From: Pseudomonas sp. GV085
GTDB lineage: Bacteria > Pseudomonadota > Gammaproteobacteria > Pseudomonadales > Pseudomonadaceae
Direction of reading: 5' to 3'
Length of the DNA: 64,000 bases
Assembly (NCBI RefSeq): GCF_003050925.1
Contig: NZ_QAOV01000004.1
Location: 372,001-436,000, forward strand
Shown here: positions 1 to 8,290 of the stretch, piece after piece
How positions within the stretch are numbered: position 1 is the stretch's first letter
Layout: each line of letters opens with the position of its first letter
The notes under the pieces: generated by a model
Database searches by the model: none
Seen by the model: only the letters and a program-made list of their open reading frames with translations
What the model was told of the DNA's origin: nothing
Program-made: the position numbers and the translations under genes

Positions 1-1002
1 CAGTTCCGGGCGCGCGTCGTTCAGCGGCGCGTCAGCCTGCAAACGCGCTGGCAGGTCAGGGTTGGCAATGAAAGGTACGCCGAAGGCGACTGCATCGGCC
101 TTGCCACTGGCGAGCAACGCGTTGGCGCTGTCCTTGGTGAAACGCTCGTTGGCAATGTAAGGGCCGCCGAAGGCTTCCTTGAGTTGAGGGCCGAGGCTGT
201 CGGCACCTTCTTTCTCCCGCGAGCAGATGAAGGCGATGCCACGCTTGCCCAGTTCGCGAGCGACGTAGGTGAAGGTTTCGGCCAGGTTGTCGTCGCCCAT
301 GTCATGCAGGTCGGCGCGTGGCGACAGGTGTACGCCCACACGGCCGGCACCCCAGATTTCGATCGCCGCGTCAGTCACTTCCAGTAGCAGGCGAGCACGG
401 TTTTCCAGGGCGCCGCCGTAGTTGTCGGTGCGCTGGTTGGTGCTGCTTTGCAGGAACTGGTCGAGCAGGTAACCGTTGGCGGCATGGATTTCCACACCGT
501 CGAAGCCGGCCGCCTTGGCGTTCTCGGCGCCGACACGGTAAGCGTCGACGATATCGGCGATTTCAGCGGTTTCCAGGGCGCGCGGCACCGGGAAGTCGGC
601 CAACGGACGAACGAGGCTGACGTGGCCTTTGGGCTGGATGGCACTCGGGGCGACCGGGGCTTCATCGTTCAGGTACAAACCGTGGGAAATGCGACCCACG
701 TGCCACAGTTGCAGGAAGATCTTGCCGCCCGCGCCATGGATCGCCTTGGTCACGTTGGACCAGCCACGCACCTGATCATTGGACCAGATGCCCGGGGTGT
801 CCGGGTAGCCGACGCCCATCGGCGTCACCGAGGTGGCCTCGCTGAGGATCAGGCCTGCCGAAGCGCGCTGTACGTAGTACTCGGCCATCAGCGCGTTGGG
901 TACGCGACCTTCGTCGGCGCGGCAGCGGGTCAGTGGCGCCATGATGATGCGGTTGGCCAACTCGAGGTCGCCCAGTTTGATCGGATCGAAAATAGTCGTC
1001 AT
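1..1002 (-). CDS. xenB: Old Yellow Enzyme family flavin reductase (XenB/NemA type), 3' end cut by window edge
   Basis: FMN-dependent NAD(P)H reductase of activated alkenes, quinones and nitro-esters; cytosolic TIM barrel. The start is ATG at 1002, and 334 codons are open to base 1, so only about 15 residues and the stop should be missing from a family of about 350 aa. Visible family marks are the N-terminal MAPLTRCRA segment, the substrate-binding HAANGYL motif (His and Asn near residues 173 and 176) and RTDNYGG further on. It is the last gene of an arsR-MFS-xenB operon, 21 bases after the MFS gene, the same order I recall for P. aeruginosa PA4354-PA4356. Expression probably follows the ArsR repressor. 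The assignment to the OYE family is firm; the preferred substrate is inferred. Confidence 0.9.
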   Translation of the reverse strand, partial: MTTIFDPIKLGDLELANRIIMAPLTRCRADEGRVPNALMAEYYVQRASAGLILSEATSVTPMGVGYPDTPGIWSNDQVRGWSNVTKAIHGAGGKIFLQLWHVGRISHGLYLNDEAPVAPSAIQPKGHVSLVRPLADFPVPRALETAEIADIVDAYRVGAENAKAAGFDGVEIHAANGYLLDQFLQSSTNQRTDNYGGALENRARLLLEVTDAAIEIWGAGRVGVHLSPRADLHDMGDDNLAETFTYVARELGKRGIAFICSREKEGADSLGPQLKEAFGGPYIANERFTKDSANALLASGKADAVAFGVPFIANPDLPARLQADAPLNDARPEL

Positions 1003-1023
1003 TTAGTAGCTCTCTTTTGAAGA

Positions 1024-2190
1024 TCAATTAGTAACGGGAGCCAGATCGGGATTGCCGCTCTGACGGAAAGTAATCAGGGTCACCAGCAGGGCGAGTACCG
1101 CCAGTGCGGCTGCGGCGAGCGGCACGCTGGTCAGGCCGAAGCCGTGTGCGATCACGCTACCGCCGACCCAGGCACCCAGGGCGTTGCCGATGTTGAAAGC
1201 GCCGATATTCAGGGTCGACACCAGGTTCGGTGCGGCGTTGCCGAAGGTCACCACGTTCACTTGCAGCGCCGGTACCGCGGCGAAGCACGCGGTGGCCCAG
1301 AGGAACAGGGTGATTTCGGTCGGGATCAGCGCGACGCTGGTCCAGGTCAGCACGGTGGACACCACGGCCATGGTGATGAACACGCCGATCAGCGTCGCGG
1401 CCATGCCTTTGTCGGCCAGCTTGCCGCCGATGATGTTGCCGACCGTCAGGCCCAGGCCGATGAGCATCAGGGTCCAGGTCACGCCACGGGGCGAGACGCC
1501 GGTGACTTCGCCCAGCAGCGGCGCAATGTAGGTGAACAGGGTGAACACCGAGGCGGCGAACAGCGCGGTCATGCTCAGGGACAGCCAGATACCGCCGCCC
1601 TTGAGTGCGGCCAGTTCGGCGCGCATGTCGAGTTTTTCTTCATCGCGCTTGGCCGGCAGGAAGCGGATCAAACCGATCAGTGCGATCACACCGATCACGG
1701 TCACGGCCCAGAAGGTCGAACGCCAGCCGGCTGCCTGACCGAGGGCGGTGCCCAGCGGTACGCCGAGGACGTTGGCCAGGGTCAGGCCGGTGAACATCAG
1801 GGCCACGGCCGAAGCGCGTTTGTTCGCAGGCACCAGGCCGGCGGCTACGACTGAACCGATACCGAAGAAGGCGCCATGGCACAGGGCGGTGACCACACGG
1901 GCGAACATCAGCACGTTGTAGTCGCCGGCCACTGCGCAGAGCAGGTTGCCGACAATGAAGATGCCCATCAACGCCACCAGGGCGGCCTTGCGCGGCAGTC
2001 GGGCGGTGGCCAGCGCCATGAATGGTGCGCCGATGGCCACGCCCAGGGCGTAACCGGTCACCAGCCAGCCGGCACCGGGAATCGACACACCGAGGTCAGC
2101 CGCCACGTTGGGCAGCAGGCCCATGATGACGAACTCGGTGGTGCCGATGGCGAAGGCGCTCAAGGCCAGGATGAGTAGCGAGAGGGGCAT
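1024..2190 (-). CDS. MFS drug/metabolite exporter, DHA1 family (AraJ/YdhP-like)
   Basis: Inner-membrane proton-driven exporter of 388 aa, the usual size for a 12-helix DHA1 permease. Hydrophobic helices run throughout. The first helix carries the FAIGTTEFVIMGLLP segment typical of the AraJ/YdhP/PbuE branch, and a charged loop (about residues 185-195) separates the two six-helix halves. It lies between the ArsR gene (46-base gap) and the xenB-type reductase (21-base gap), so co-transcription is very likely. The likely role is export of the toxic compound, or its reduced product, that the reductase handles. The substrate cannot be read from the sequence. Confidence 0.88.
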   Translation of the reverse strand: MPLSLLILALSAFAIGTTEFVIMGLLPNVAADLGVSIPGAGWLVTGYALGVAIGAPFMALATARLPRKAALVALMGIFIVGNLLCAVAGDYNVLMFARVVTALCHGAFFGIGSVVAAGLVPANKRASAVALMFTGLTLANVLGVPLGTALGQAAGWRSTFWAVTVIGVIALIGLIRFLPAKRDEEKLDMRAELAALKGGGIWLSLSMTALFAASVFTLFTYIAPLLGEVTGVSPRGVTWTLMLIGLGLTVGNIIGGKLADKGMAATLIGVFITMAVVSTVLTWTSVALIPTEITLFLWATACFAAVPALQVNVVTFGNAAPNLVSTLNIGAFNIGNALGAWVGGSVIAHGFGLTSVPLAAAALAVLALLVTLITFRQSGNPDLAPVTN

Positions 2191-2236
2191 TGTTCAATTC
2201 CTTTTCGGCTGGCTGACGTTGGGGGCGTTCTCAGGG

Positions 2237-2539
2237 TCAGAGCTCTTTACTGAAGGTTTTGAGGAACTCCTGGATGGTTTCCTCATTGCGTTTGAAGAAA
2301 TGCCACTGGCCGACTTTGCGGCTGCTGATCAGGCCGGCGCGTTGCAGGGTCGCCAGGTGTGCGGACACCGTGGACTGCGACAGGCCGCAACGTTGATCGA
2401 TCTGCCCGGCGCAAACGCCGTGCTCGTTGCTATGGGACTGGTCAGGGAATTCGACGGTCGGGTCCTTGAGCCAGCGCAGAATGTCTCGCCGTACCGGGTG
2501 CGCCAAGGCTTTTATTATTTCGTCGAAATTCATGGTCAT
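2237..2539 (-). CDS. ArsR-family winged-helix repressor of the MFS-xenB operon
   Basis: A 100-aa single-domain DNA-binding protein. The recognition helix is clear (CGLSQSTVSAHLATLQRAGL), followed by a wing around VGQWHFFKR. N-terminal ALAHPVRRDILRWL is the standard ArsR opening. The metal-binding ELCVCD motif of ArsR/SmtB is absent; two cysteines occur near the recognition helix (about residues 43 and 51), so a redox or electrophile signal is conceivable (inference). ATG at 2539 or the second ATG at 2533 could be the start; neither has a strong ribosome-binding site. The upstream DNA has three ATATCG-type repeats that fit an autoregulated operator. It resembles PyeR (PA4354) by position and family. 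Confidence 0.88.
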   Translation of the reverse strand: MTMNFDEIIKALAHPVRRDILRWLKDPTVEFPDQSHSNEHGVCAGQIDQRCGLSQSTVSAHLATLQRAGLISSRKVGQWHFFKRNEETIQEFLKTFSKEL

Positions 2540-2565
2540 GATGTGGGCTCGTGATGTGTAAAACG

Positions 2566-2669
2566 CTATATCGCGATGAGGCGAACTTTAAATCGGTATT
2601 TCGCGATATACAAATATGATTTGGCTCTGACCCGCTCACATTTCGGTATATCGAGTTATAGCGATATGG
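2566..2669. promoter_or_regulatory. Triplicated AT-rich palindromic operator between arsR and acpH
   Basis: Three related blocks lie at 2566-2577 (CTATATCGCGAT), 2592-2610 (ends TTTCGCGATATA) and 2644-2669 (CGGTATATCG... TATAGCGATATG). They share an ATATCGcgATAT-like core, far more AT-rich than the flanks, in the divergent gap of an ArsR-family gene. ArsR proteins usually bind such imperfect palindromes over their own promoter. That this ArsR binds here is inference. Confidence 0.6.
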
Positions 2670-2709
2670 TGAGTGTAACAAGACAAGAGGGCAGTGCTAA
2701 GCTGCGCCC

Positions 2710-3288
2710 ATGAACTATCTCGCACATCTTCACCTCGGTGGTCAGCGTCCCGGTCAATTGCTCGGCAGTCTGTATGGCGATTTCGTCAAGGGACGGCTGC
2801 AAGGGCAGTTCGCTCCGGAAATCGAGGGGGCTATCCAGCTGCACCGCAGCATCGACGTGTTCACCGATCGCCATCCGCTGGTGGACGTCGCGTTGTCGCG
2901 TTTTTCCCTGACCCGTCGTCGCTATGCGGGGATCGTGCTCGACGTGTTTTTCGACCACTGCCTGGCCCGGGACTGGACGTTGTATGCCGACCGGCCCCTG
3001 GCGTTGTTCACCTCGGACGTTTACCGGGTGCTGTCCAGCGAACGGCAATTGCCGGAGCGGCTGGCGAAGATAGCGCCGCACATGGTGGCCAATGACTGGT
3101 TGGGCTCGTATCAGGAATTCGAAGTGCTGGAGCAAGTGTTGCGCGGGATCTCGCGGCGCTTGACCCGGCCGGAAGAGCTGGCGCCGGCGATGCAGGAATT
3201 GCGGCGGTTGTATGAACCGTTGAGCGAGGACTTCAGGTTGTTCTATCCGCAGCTGCAGGATTTTGCCCGGAACTATCCAACACCATAA
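2710..3288 (+). CDS. acpH: Acyl carrier protein phosphodiesterase (DUF479)
   Basis: Removes the 4'-phosphopantetheine arm from holo-ACP; a cytosolic HD-like metal hydrolase. At 192 aa it matches AcpH of E. coli (193 aa). The start MNYLAHLHL and the metal-ligand-type positions GDFVKG, LHRSIDVFTDRHP and DVFFDHCLARDW are the family's hallmark blocks in order. It is transcribed divergently from the arsR operon and ends just before a REP pair. The next genes (olsBA, opposite strand) also use acyl-ACP, a neighbourhood I recall from P. aeruginosa (PA4353). Confidence 0.9.
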   Translation: MNYLAHLHLGGQRPGQLLGSLYGDFVKGRLQGQFAPEIEGAIQLHRSIDVFTDRHPLVDVALSRFSLTRRRYAGIVLDVFFDHCLARDWTLYADRPLALFTSDVYRVLSSERQLPERLAKIAPHMVANDWLGSYQEFEVLEQVLRGISRRLTRPEELAPAMQELRRLYEPLSEDFRLFYPQLQDFARNYPTP

Positions 3289-3297
3289 AACCCAAAT

Positions 3298-3387
3298 GTG
3301 GGAGCGAGCCTGCTCGCGAAGGGGCCATCACATCCAACATTATCGTTGGCTGTCGCACCGCATTCGCGAGCAGGCTCGCTCCCACAG
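3298..3387. repeat. REP pair (REPIN), GAGCGAGCCTGCTCGC class
   Basis: Two inverted REP units at 3298-3321 and 3363-3387 face each other around a 41-base spacer. Each has a short stem from GGAGCGAGCCTGCTCGCGA. It sits between the converging 3' ends of acpH and olsA. No RAYT transposase gene is visible in the window. Confidence 0.93.
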
Positions 3388-3398
3388 GGGATGTGTGT

Positions 3399-4190
3399 TT
3401 ACGCTGCGATAGCGGGGCGCATTGGTGCTCGTTGCGGTTCGACAATCTCACCAAACAAAACCTTCTGCACCGCCTGCTGCGCCTCGAACGCCAGCGCCGC
3501 GCGTTCCCGACCTTCGCAAGCGATTGGCTTGAGCAGATGGATCTCCACACCGCCACGGTCGTTGGTGAACAGACGCATCAAGTGCGAGAGCAGATCATCG
3601 TCGCCAATGAACGGCGCCAGCGCGCAAGGCTCGCCGTCACGCACATAACGAATCGCTACCGGCTGCATCGCCACTTCGGAATCGATGGCGGCGGACAGCA
3701 GGCGACCATGGAAGGTACGCAGCGAACGGCCATCGGTGGTGGTGCCTTCCGGGAACATCAGCAGTGGGTGTGCCTGTTCCAGGTGACGGGTCATCTGCTT
3801 GCGGATCAACTGGCTGTCACCCGAGCCACGGCGGATAAACAGGCTGCCGGCCTTGGCCGCCAACCAGCCGGCTACTGGCCAGGTGCGGACTTCGGCCTTG
3901 GACAGGAACGACAGCGGCGTGAGCATGCCCAGCAGCGGGATGTCGGTCCAGGACACGTGGTTGCTGACCCAGAGCATCGGGGCCTTCGGCAGCTCGCCGT
4001 GGACGGTCACGTCAAAGGGCAGGGCGTTGCTCAGGCGGGCCATGAAAAAACGCGACCAGCGCTGGCGACGCGCCATCGAATGGGCCATGCCCAGGCGCTC
4101 GAACACCCCGAACACGCTGGCCATGCCCAGGCCCAGCATCACCACCAACAGCACTCGCGCGATTCGCGCGTACACCCGCAACCGGCTCAT
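3399..4190 (-). CDS. olsA: Lyso-ornithine lipid O-acyltransferase (PlsC family)
   Basis: Adds the second acyl chain to lyso-ornithine lipid at the inner membrane. The protein is 263 aa with a hydrophobic N-terminal helix (about residues 10-30). The acyltransferase motif I is seen as NHVSWTDIP (the H-x4-D site) and motif III as FPEGTTTDG. The start at 4190 is chosen because it overlaps the stop of olsB by one base (TGATG) and gives a normal PlsC N-terminus; the longer open frame running into olsB is rejected. It forms a two-gene operon with olsB and corresponds by position to PA4351 of P. aeruginosa. Ornithine lipids rise under phosphate limitation in pseudomonads, but no Pho box was identified here. 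Confidence 0.9.
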   Translation of the reverse strand: MSRLRVYARIARVLLVVMLGLGMASVFGVFERLGMAHSMARRQRWSRFFMARLSNALPFDVTVHGELPKAPMLWVSNHVSWTDIPLLGMLTPLSFLSKAEVRTWPVAGWLAAKAGSLFIRRGSGDSQLIRKQMTRHLEQAHPLLMFPEGTTTDGRSLRTFHGRLLSAAIDSEVAMQPVAIRYVRDGEPCALAPFIGDDDLLSHLMRLFTNDRGGVEIHLLKPIACEGRERAALAFEAQQAVQKVLFGEIVEPQRAPMRPAIAA

Positions 4191-4945
4191 CAGACAGCCG
4201 CCTTGAAGTGTTTGGCGTAGCGCGGGCAGAGTTCGTCGCGCTTGAGCAGAATGAACACGTCGGCGACCTGGAAGTCTTCGTCCCAGCATGGCTCGCCGCA
4301 GATCTTCGCGCCCAGGCGCATGTAGGCCTTGAGCAGCGGTGGCATTTCGGCGATCACGTTCGACGGGATGTCCAGGCTTGGCAGCGGGTTTTTCGGCTCG
4401 GCGCGCAGGTGTTCGGTGCACAGGTAGCGTTCGCGCAGACGCTGCATGATGGCGTGGGCCTGCACGCCACCATCCTGCATTGGAATGCTCGCGCAACCCA
4501 TCAGATAGCTATAGCCGCCCTGGTTCAGGACTTCGGCCAGTTCGCCCCAGAGCACGGCGATGGTGCCGCCGTTGCGGTAGGCCGGGTCGACGCAGGTGCG
4601 ACCGATTTCCAGGATCGGGCCTTGCAGGTGCACCAGGCCGTGGAGGCTGAATTCTTCTTCGCTGTAGAACTTGCCCAGGCTGCTGGCAGCCGTGTGGTCG
4701 AGCAAACGTGTGGTCGCCACCAGACGCCCGGTGTTCAGGTCGCGCACGCCGATGTGGGCGCAGTGAACGTCGTAGTCGTCCATGTCCAGACCCAGTTCAG
4801 CACCCTTGAGCCTGGCGTTGAATTCGCCGCTGAACACGTTGAAGCGCAAGGCCTGGGCTTGCTGCAACGCCTCGGCGCCCACCAGGCGTTCGGCTTGCAG
4901 GCGGCGTTCGTTGCCGGTGTCGCTGATGCGGGCGATCTGAGTCAT
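4190..4945 (-). CDS. olsB: L-ornithine N-alpha-acyltransferase (acyl-ACP dependent)
   Basis: Makes lyso-ornithine lipid from ornithine and 3-hydroxyacyl-ACP; a GNAT-fold enzyme of 251 aa. The family's blocks are visible: [12 protein letters not shown] near residue 36, [27 protein letters not shown] and the final [16 protein letters not shown] at 4945 is preferred over an in-frame ATG at 5056 because GGAG lies 8 bases upstream and the longer N-terminus is not family-like. It overlaps olsA by one base, so the two are translationally coupled. Confidence 0.92.
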   Translation of the reverse strand: MTQIARISDTGNERRLQAERLVGAEALQQAQALRFNVFSGEFNARLKGAELGLDMDDYDVHCAHIGVRDLNTGRLVATTRLLDHTAASSLGKFYSEEEFSLHGLVHLQGPILEIGRTCVDPAYRNGGTIAVLWGELAEVLNQGGYSYLMGCASIPMQDGGVQAHAIMQRLRERYLCTEHLRAEPKNPLPSLDIPSNVIAEMPPLLKAYMRLGAKICGEPCWDEDFQVADVFILLKRDELCPRYAKHFKAAV

Positions 4946-5100
4946 GGCGAATCTCCGTGCGGGCTGCTCACCCGTCTTTGGGCTACAGCGAATCGACTTT
5001 CTTTGTCTAGCCGTGTTGTGCAAAGTCAGGCTATGTAGCCCCGGTGTCATCGCCATTAAGCTTTGGTGATGCTTATATGACAGCCCTCGAGGAGCCTCTT

Positions 5101-5979
5101 ATGCCCTGGCAAACCCTGTTGAACCGCCGTGATCGCTTGCCCGCCAACCCGGATCTGGCTGAAGGTTTCGCGACCTTGTTGCAGCAGTTGGGCACGGTCT
5201 CGCCGTTCGAATTGGCCGTGCTTGGCGGGCGGTTGATGGCGACGCCGGGGCTGGCGTTTCTGGTGGGGTATCAAGCGGCATTGCGCATGCTTTGGCCGAG
5301 TGCGCCGCTGAGCCTCGGTGCGCTGTGCGCCACCGAAAAGCGCAGCCTGCGCCCGGCCGACATGCAAACCCGACTGAGCGGTTTGCGTCTGAGCGGACGC
5401 AAGGATTTCGTCACCGCAGGCGATGCCGCCGACTGGCTGCTGGTGGCAGCGCGCAGCGAGGAGCCTGGCTCCGATCCGCGCTTGAGCCTGGCGGTGATCT
5501 ATCGTGATGAGCCGGGCGTGCGGGTGGAAAAACTGGCGCCGATCCCGTTGATGCCGGACATCAGTCATGGCCGATTGTTTCTGGACAATGCCTTGTGCGA
5601 ATTGCTCGCCGGGGACGGCTGGGATGCCTATGTCAAACCATTCCGCACCCTGGAAGACATCTATGTGCTGAGCGCCATGTCGGCGTGGTTGTATGGCATT
5701 AGCCAGGAATGCGATTGGCCGCAAGGCTTGCAATTGCGCTTGCTGGGGTTGTTGGCGGGGTGCGCGGAAACCAGCCGCCAGCCACCGACCCATCCGGCCG
5801 GGCATGTGTTGCTTGGCGGGTTGTTTGCACAGTTCGAAGGGCTCAAGGCTGAGGTCAATGAGGCGTTGGCCGGAGGGCCTGCGGAGTGGGCGACGATGTG
5901 GCAGCGGGATCAGGCGGTGATGGATTTGGCGGCCGGGGCGCGGGGCAAGCGGTTGGCCAAGGCATTGGCAGACCTCTGA
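5101..5979 (+). CDS. Acyl-CoA dehydrogenase-like protein of unusual, shortened form
   Basis: A 292-aa protein starting at 5101 behind GAGGAG; an in-frame ATG at 5077 lacks such a site. The N-terminal half contains a helix-rich segment ending in GALCATE, which resembles the substrate/flavin loop of acyl-CoA dehydrogenases, followed by a beta region (about 95-190) like their middle domain. The C-terminal helical part is short and the usual catalytic glutamate region is not recognisable. It is divergent from olsB and is often found beside it in pseudomonads, as far as I recall. Function is unknown; a link to acyl metabolism is only inferred. Confidence 0.65.
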   Translation: MPWQTLLNRRDRLPANPDLAEGFATLLQQLGTVSPFELAVLGGRLMATPGLAFLVGYQAALRMLWPSAPLSLGALCATEKRSLRPADMQTRLSGLRLSGRKDFVTAGDAADWLLVAARSEEPGSDPRLSLAVIYRDEPGVRVEKLAPIPLMPDISHGRLFLDNALCELLAGDGWDAYVKPFRTLEDIYVLSAMSAWLYGISQECDWPQGLQLRLLGLLAGCAETSRQPPTHPAGHVLLGGLFAQFEGLKAEVNEALAGGPAEWATMWQRDQAVMDLAAGARGKRLAKALADL

Positions 5980-5988
5980 CGATTCCGG

Positions 5989-6095
5989 GTAGGAGCTGCC
6001 GAAGGCTGCGATCTTTTGATCCTGTTCTTTTCGGTATGGCCAAAGAGCAAAATCAAAAGATCGTCCGAACGCGGCCCTAGCCTTCGGCAGCTCCA
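5989..6095. repeat. Large palindromic repeat, GAGCTGCCGAAGGCTGCGATC class
   Basis: The left arm AGGAGCTGCCGAAGGCTGCG and a degraded right arm GCCTTCGGCAGCTCC flank an inner GATCTTTTGATC/AAAAGATCG inverted pair. The same class recurs at 18852-18967 and 26464-26540. It lies between two genes on the plus strand. Confidence 0.85.
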
Positions 6096-6165
6096 AGGGT
6101 AAGGGTCGCGTGAGTGTCATTTAACTGGACTAGGCTGACCCGGTTATTCCCTGTGAGCCCCCGCC

Positions 6166-7260
6166 ATGCCCAAAGGCTTGTTCCTGATTTTCCTGCTGTT
6201 GCTCAGCTTCACGGCCCAAGCCGAAAACTGGCCCGCCGAGCAATGGCCGACCACCCCGACGCCGACGGGCCCGGCGCTTCAAGCCTTGGAGGCCTACGCT
6301 TTCCCATCCCGTGATGACACCACCCGCCAGGGCATTCGCACCGATGCCTTGTTGGTCATTCGCGACGGCCAGTTGCTCTACGAACGCTACGCCGGTCCGA
6401 CGACGGCCGAGACGCCGCACCTGATCTGGTCGATCAGCAAGAGCCTGATGGCCACGATCCTCGGCGTGGCCTACGGCGAAGGCTTGTTCAAGCTCGGCGA
6501 CCCAGTGGCGAAGTTTTATCCGCCCCTGCAAAAACACCCCGACATGACCATGGCCGACCTGCTGCACTGGGCCTCGGGCCTGGATTGGCAAGAAGACTAC
6601 GAATACGCACCGCTGAAGTCTTCGGTGGTGGCCATGCTCTACACCCGTGGTCACCACGACATGGCCGCGTTCACTGCGGCCCATGATGCTTATGCGGCGC
6701 CAGGCCAGGCGTTCCGCTACTCCAGCGGTGACAGCAACCTGCTGTCCGCCGCGCTGAAAACCATCGTCGGTCCCGGCCGTTATCCCGACTTTCCGTGGAC
6801 TGCATTGTTCGAACCGCTGGGCATTCGCCACGCGATCTGGGAAACCGATGCCACGGGCACTTTCGTCGCGTCGTCCTATGCCTACCTCACTGCACGGGAC
6901 CTGGCCCGGGTCGGTCTGTTGATGGCTCGCGAAGGTCGTTGGGGAGACAAGCAGCTATTGCCCAAGGATTGGGTGGCGTTCAACCGCGAGCCGTTCGCTC
7001 ACTATCACGCACACGAAGACGATGCCGTCCCCGGCGGCCAATGGTGGCTCAATCGAGCCGTCGAGGGCGCGGCACGACCCTGGCCCGATGCCCCCGCCGA
7101 CACCTTCGCCGCATTGGGTCATTGGGGGCAGGCAATGTATGTGATCCCCAGCGAACACCTGGTGATCGTCCGCTATGGCGATGACCGCGACGGCAGCTAC
7201 CGGCACAACCAATTGCTCCAGCTCGCGCTCAAGGCCTTTGCCGGGAAGGTGCAGCCATGA
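6166..7260 (+). CDS. Exported serine hydrolase, class C beta-lactamase/NylB-like
   Basis: A 364-aa protein with a signal peptide (about 1-19, ending TAQA). The catalytic SxxK is at Ser89-Ile-Ser-Lys92 in IWSISKSLM. A tyrosine-containing second motif follows at RYSSGDSN, and GHWGQ near residue 320 fits the third (KTG/HxG-like) motif. These are the marks of the penicillin-binding protein/class C beta-lactamase fold that also includes 6-aminohexanoate-dimer hydrolase. It overlaps the next gene by four bases (ATGA). The substrate is unknown; esterase, amidase or D-peptidase activity is possible, and it is not evidence for beta-lactam resistance. Confidence 0.85.
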   Translation: MPKGLFLIFLLLLSFTAQAENWPAEQWPTTPTPTGPALQALEAYAFPSRDDTTRQGIRTDALLVIRDGQLLYERYAGPTTAETPHLIWSISKSLMATILGVAYGEGLFKLGDPVAKFYPPLQKHPDMTMADLLHWASGLDWQEDYEYAPLKSSVVAMLYTRGHHDMAAFTAAHDAYAAPGQAFRYSSGDSNLLSAALKTIVGPGRYPDFPWTALFEPLGIRHAIWETDATGTFVASSYAYLTARDLARVGLLMAREGRWGDKQLLPKDWVAFNREPFAHYHAHEDDAVPGGQWWLNRAVEGAARPWPDAPADTFAALGHWGQAMYVIPSEHLVIVRYGDDRDGSYRHNQLLQLALKAFAGKVQP

Positions 7261-7580
7261 CCGGTTTCATTCGTCGTCGACCGCTCGGTTCTCTATTGCT
7301 GATCCTGTTGATCGCCTTGCTCGGCTGGATCTGGCACGAGCGGGTGGCGCTGTGGGCGTTCCCCGACATCATCAGCGCCTACACCGCCAAGGAATACTGT
7401 TCGTGCCGCTACGTGATGAACAACGACGCCGAGTACTGCCACGGTTATGTGAAGCAGTGGCTGCCCGCCAGCGGCTTTACCGATGACGCTACCGACAAGC
7501 GCGTAACGGTCAGCGGCATGGGCCGCAGCAACAGCGCCGTGTGGACCGGCGAGCGCCAGGGCTGTCGCTTGCAGCCGTGA
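7257..7580 (+). CDS. Small membrane-anchored Cys-containing protein, translationally coupled to the hydrolase
   Basis: 107 aa. The N-terminus has arginines followed by one hydrophobic helix (about residues 11-28), so it is likely an inner-membrane anchored periplasmic protein. The rest holds four cysteines, CSCRY at about 48-50, one in EYCHGY and one near the C-terminus, which may form disulfides. Its start overlaps the stop of the serine hydrolase (ATGA), so the two are probably made together. I do not recognise a named family. Confidence 0.75.
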   Translation: MTGFIRRRPLGSLLLILLIALLGWIWHERVALWAFPDIISAYTAKEYCSCRYVMNNDAEYCHGYVKQWLPASGFTDDATDKRVTVSGMGRSNSAVWTGERQGCRLQP

Positions 7581-7698
7581 GTACGATGAAGTGCCTGGGT
7601 GAGGGGAGGGCTTTTGTAGCGGGGGTGTAACGGATAGCTTGCAATGCGCTGAAGGCCGGTTAAGGTTCAGCACAGGTTTATCTGCCCCACGAGTCTCT

Positions 7699-8289
7699 AT
7701 GTTCAAGCGCTCCACCCTTCAATCCCTGGCTTTCCTGTTGTTGGCCGGTGCCGCGTTGTCGGCCCGTGCCGATTGGTACCTGGATGGCGAGTCCTCGCGT
7801 CTGTCATTCGTCAGCACCAAAAATGCCAATGTCTGCGAAGTGCAGCGCTTTCTGGTGCTGCACGGCAAGGTCGATCCCGAAGGACTGGCGCAGGTCGAAG
7901 TCGAGCTGGAGTCGATCAACAGCGGCATCCCGTTGCGTGATGAGCGCATGCGCAAGGAACTGTTCCAGATCGACAGGTTTCCCGACGCCATGATCACCAC
8001 GAAAATCGATCTGCGCCCGATCAACGATCTCGCTCCCGGCGCACAGCTGGAATTGCGCCTGCCACTGACCGTCGACCTGCATGGCAAGCAACACGAATAC
8101 AACGCACAGTTGCTGGCAACCCGTCTCGATGACCGGCGCTTTCAGGTGGTGACCCTCGAACCGTTGGTGATCAACGCCGAGGATTTTGATTTGGCTCCAG
8201 GGTTGGAAACGTTACGCAAAATGGCCGGCCTCTCGGCGATCAGTCTGTCGGTGCCGGTGGGTGCGGTGCTGATTTTCACGGCGCGCTGA
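7699..8289 (+). CDS. YceI-family periplasmic lipocalin-like protein
   Basis: 196 aa with a signal peptide (about 1-22, ending ARA) and a beta-rich body that opens DWYLDGESSRLSFVSTK, the usual YceI start. YceI proteins form an extended lipid-binding barrel that can carry isoprenoid quinones; many are periplasmic. ATG at 7699 is chosen because it begins a proper signal peptide; the longer frame from 7639 is not. It ends one base before the phospholipase D gene, suggesting an operon with a membrane-lipid enzyme. Confidence 0.88.
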   Translation: MFKRSTLQSLAFLLLAGAALSARADWYLDGESSRLSFVSTKNANVCEVQRFLVLHGKVDPEGLAQVEVELESINSGIPLRDERMRKELFQIDRFPDAMITTKIDLRPINDLAPGAQLELRLPLTVDLHGKQHEYNAQLLATRLDDRRFQVVTLEPLVINAEDFDLAPGLETLRKMAGLSAISLSVPVGAVLIFTAR

Positions 8290-8290
8290 C

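Noticed and set aside
3298..3387. Repeated palindromes considered as a CRISPR array
   Set aside because: Only two inverted units per site, no regular direct repeats with unique spacers, and no cas genes.
6166..7260. Serine hydrolase as an AmpC-type resistance gene
   Set aside because: The SxxK fold is shared by many esterases and peptidases; the YxN and KTG motifs of true AmpC are not present in that form.
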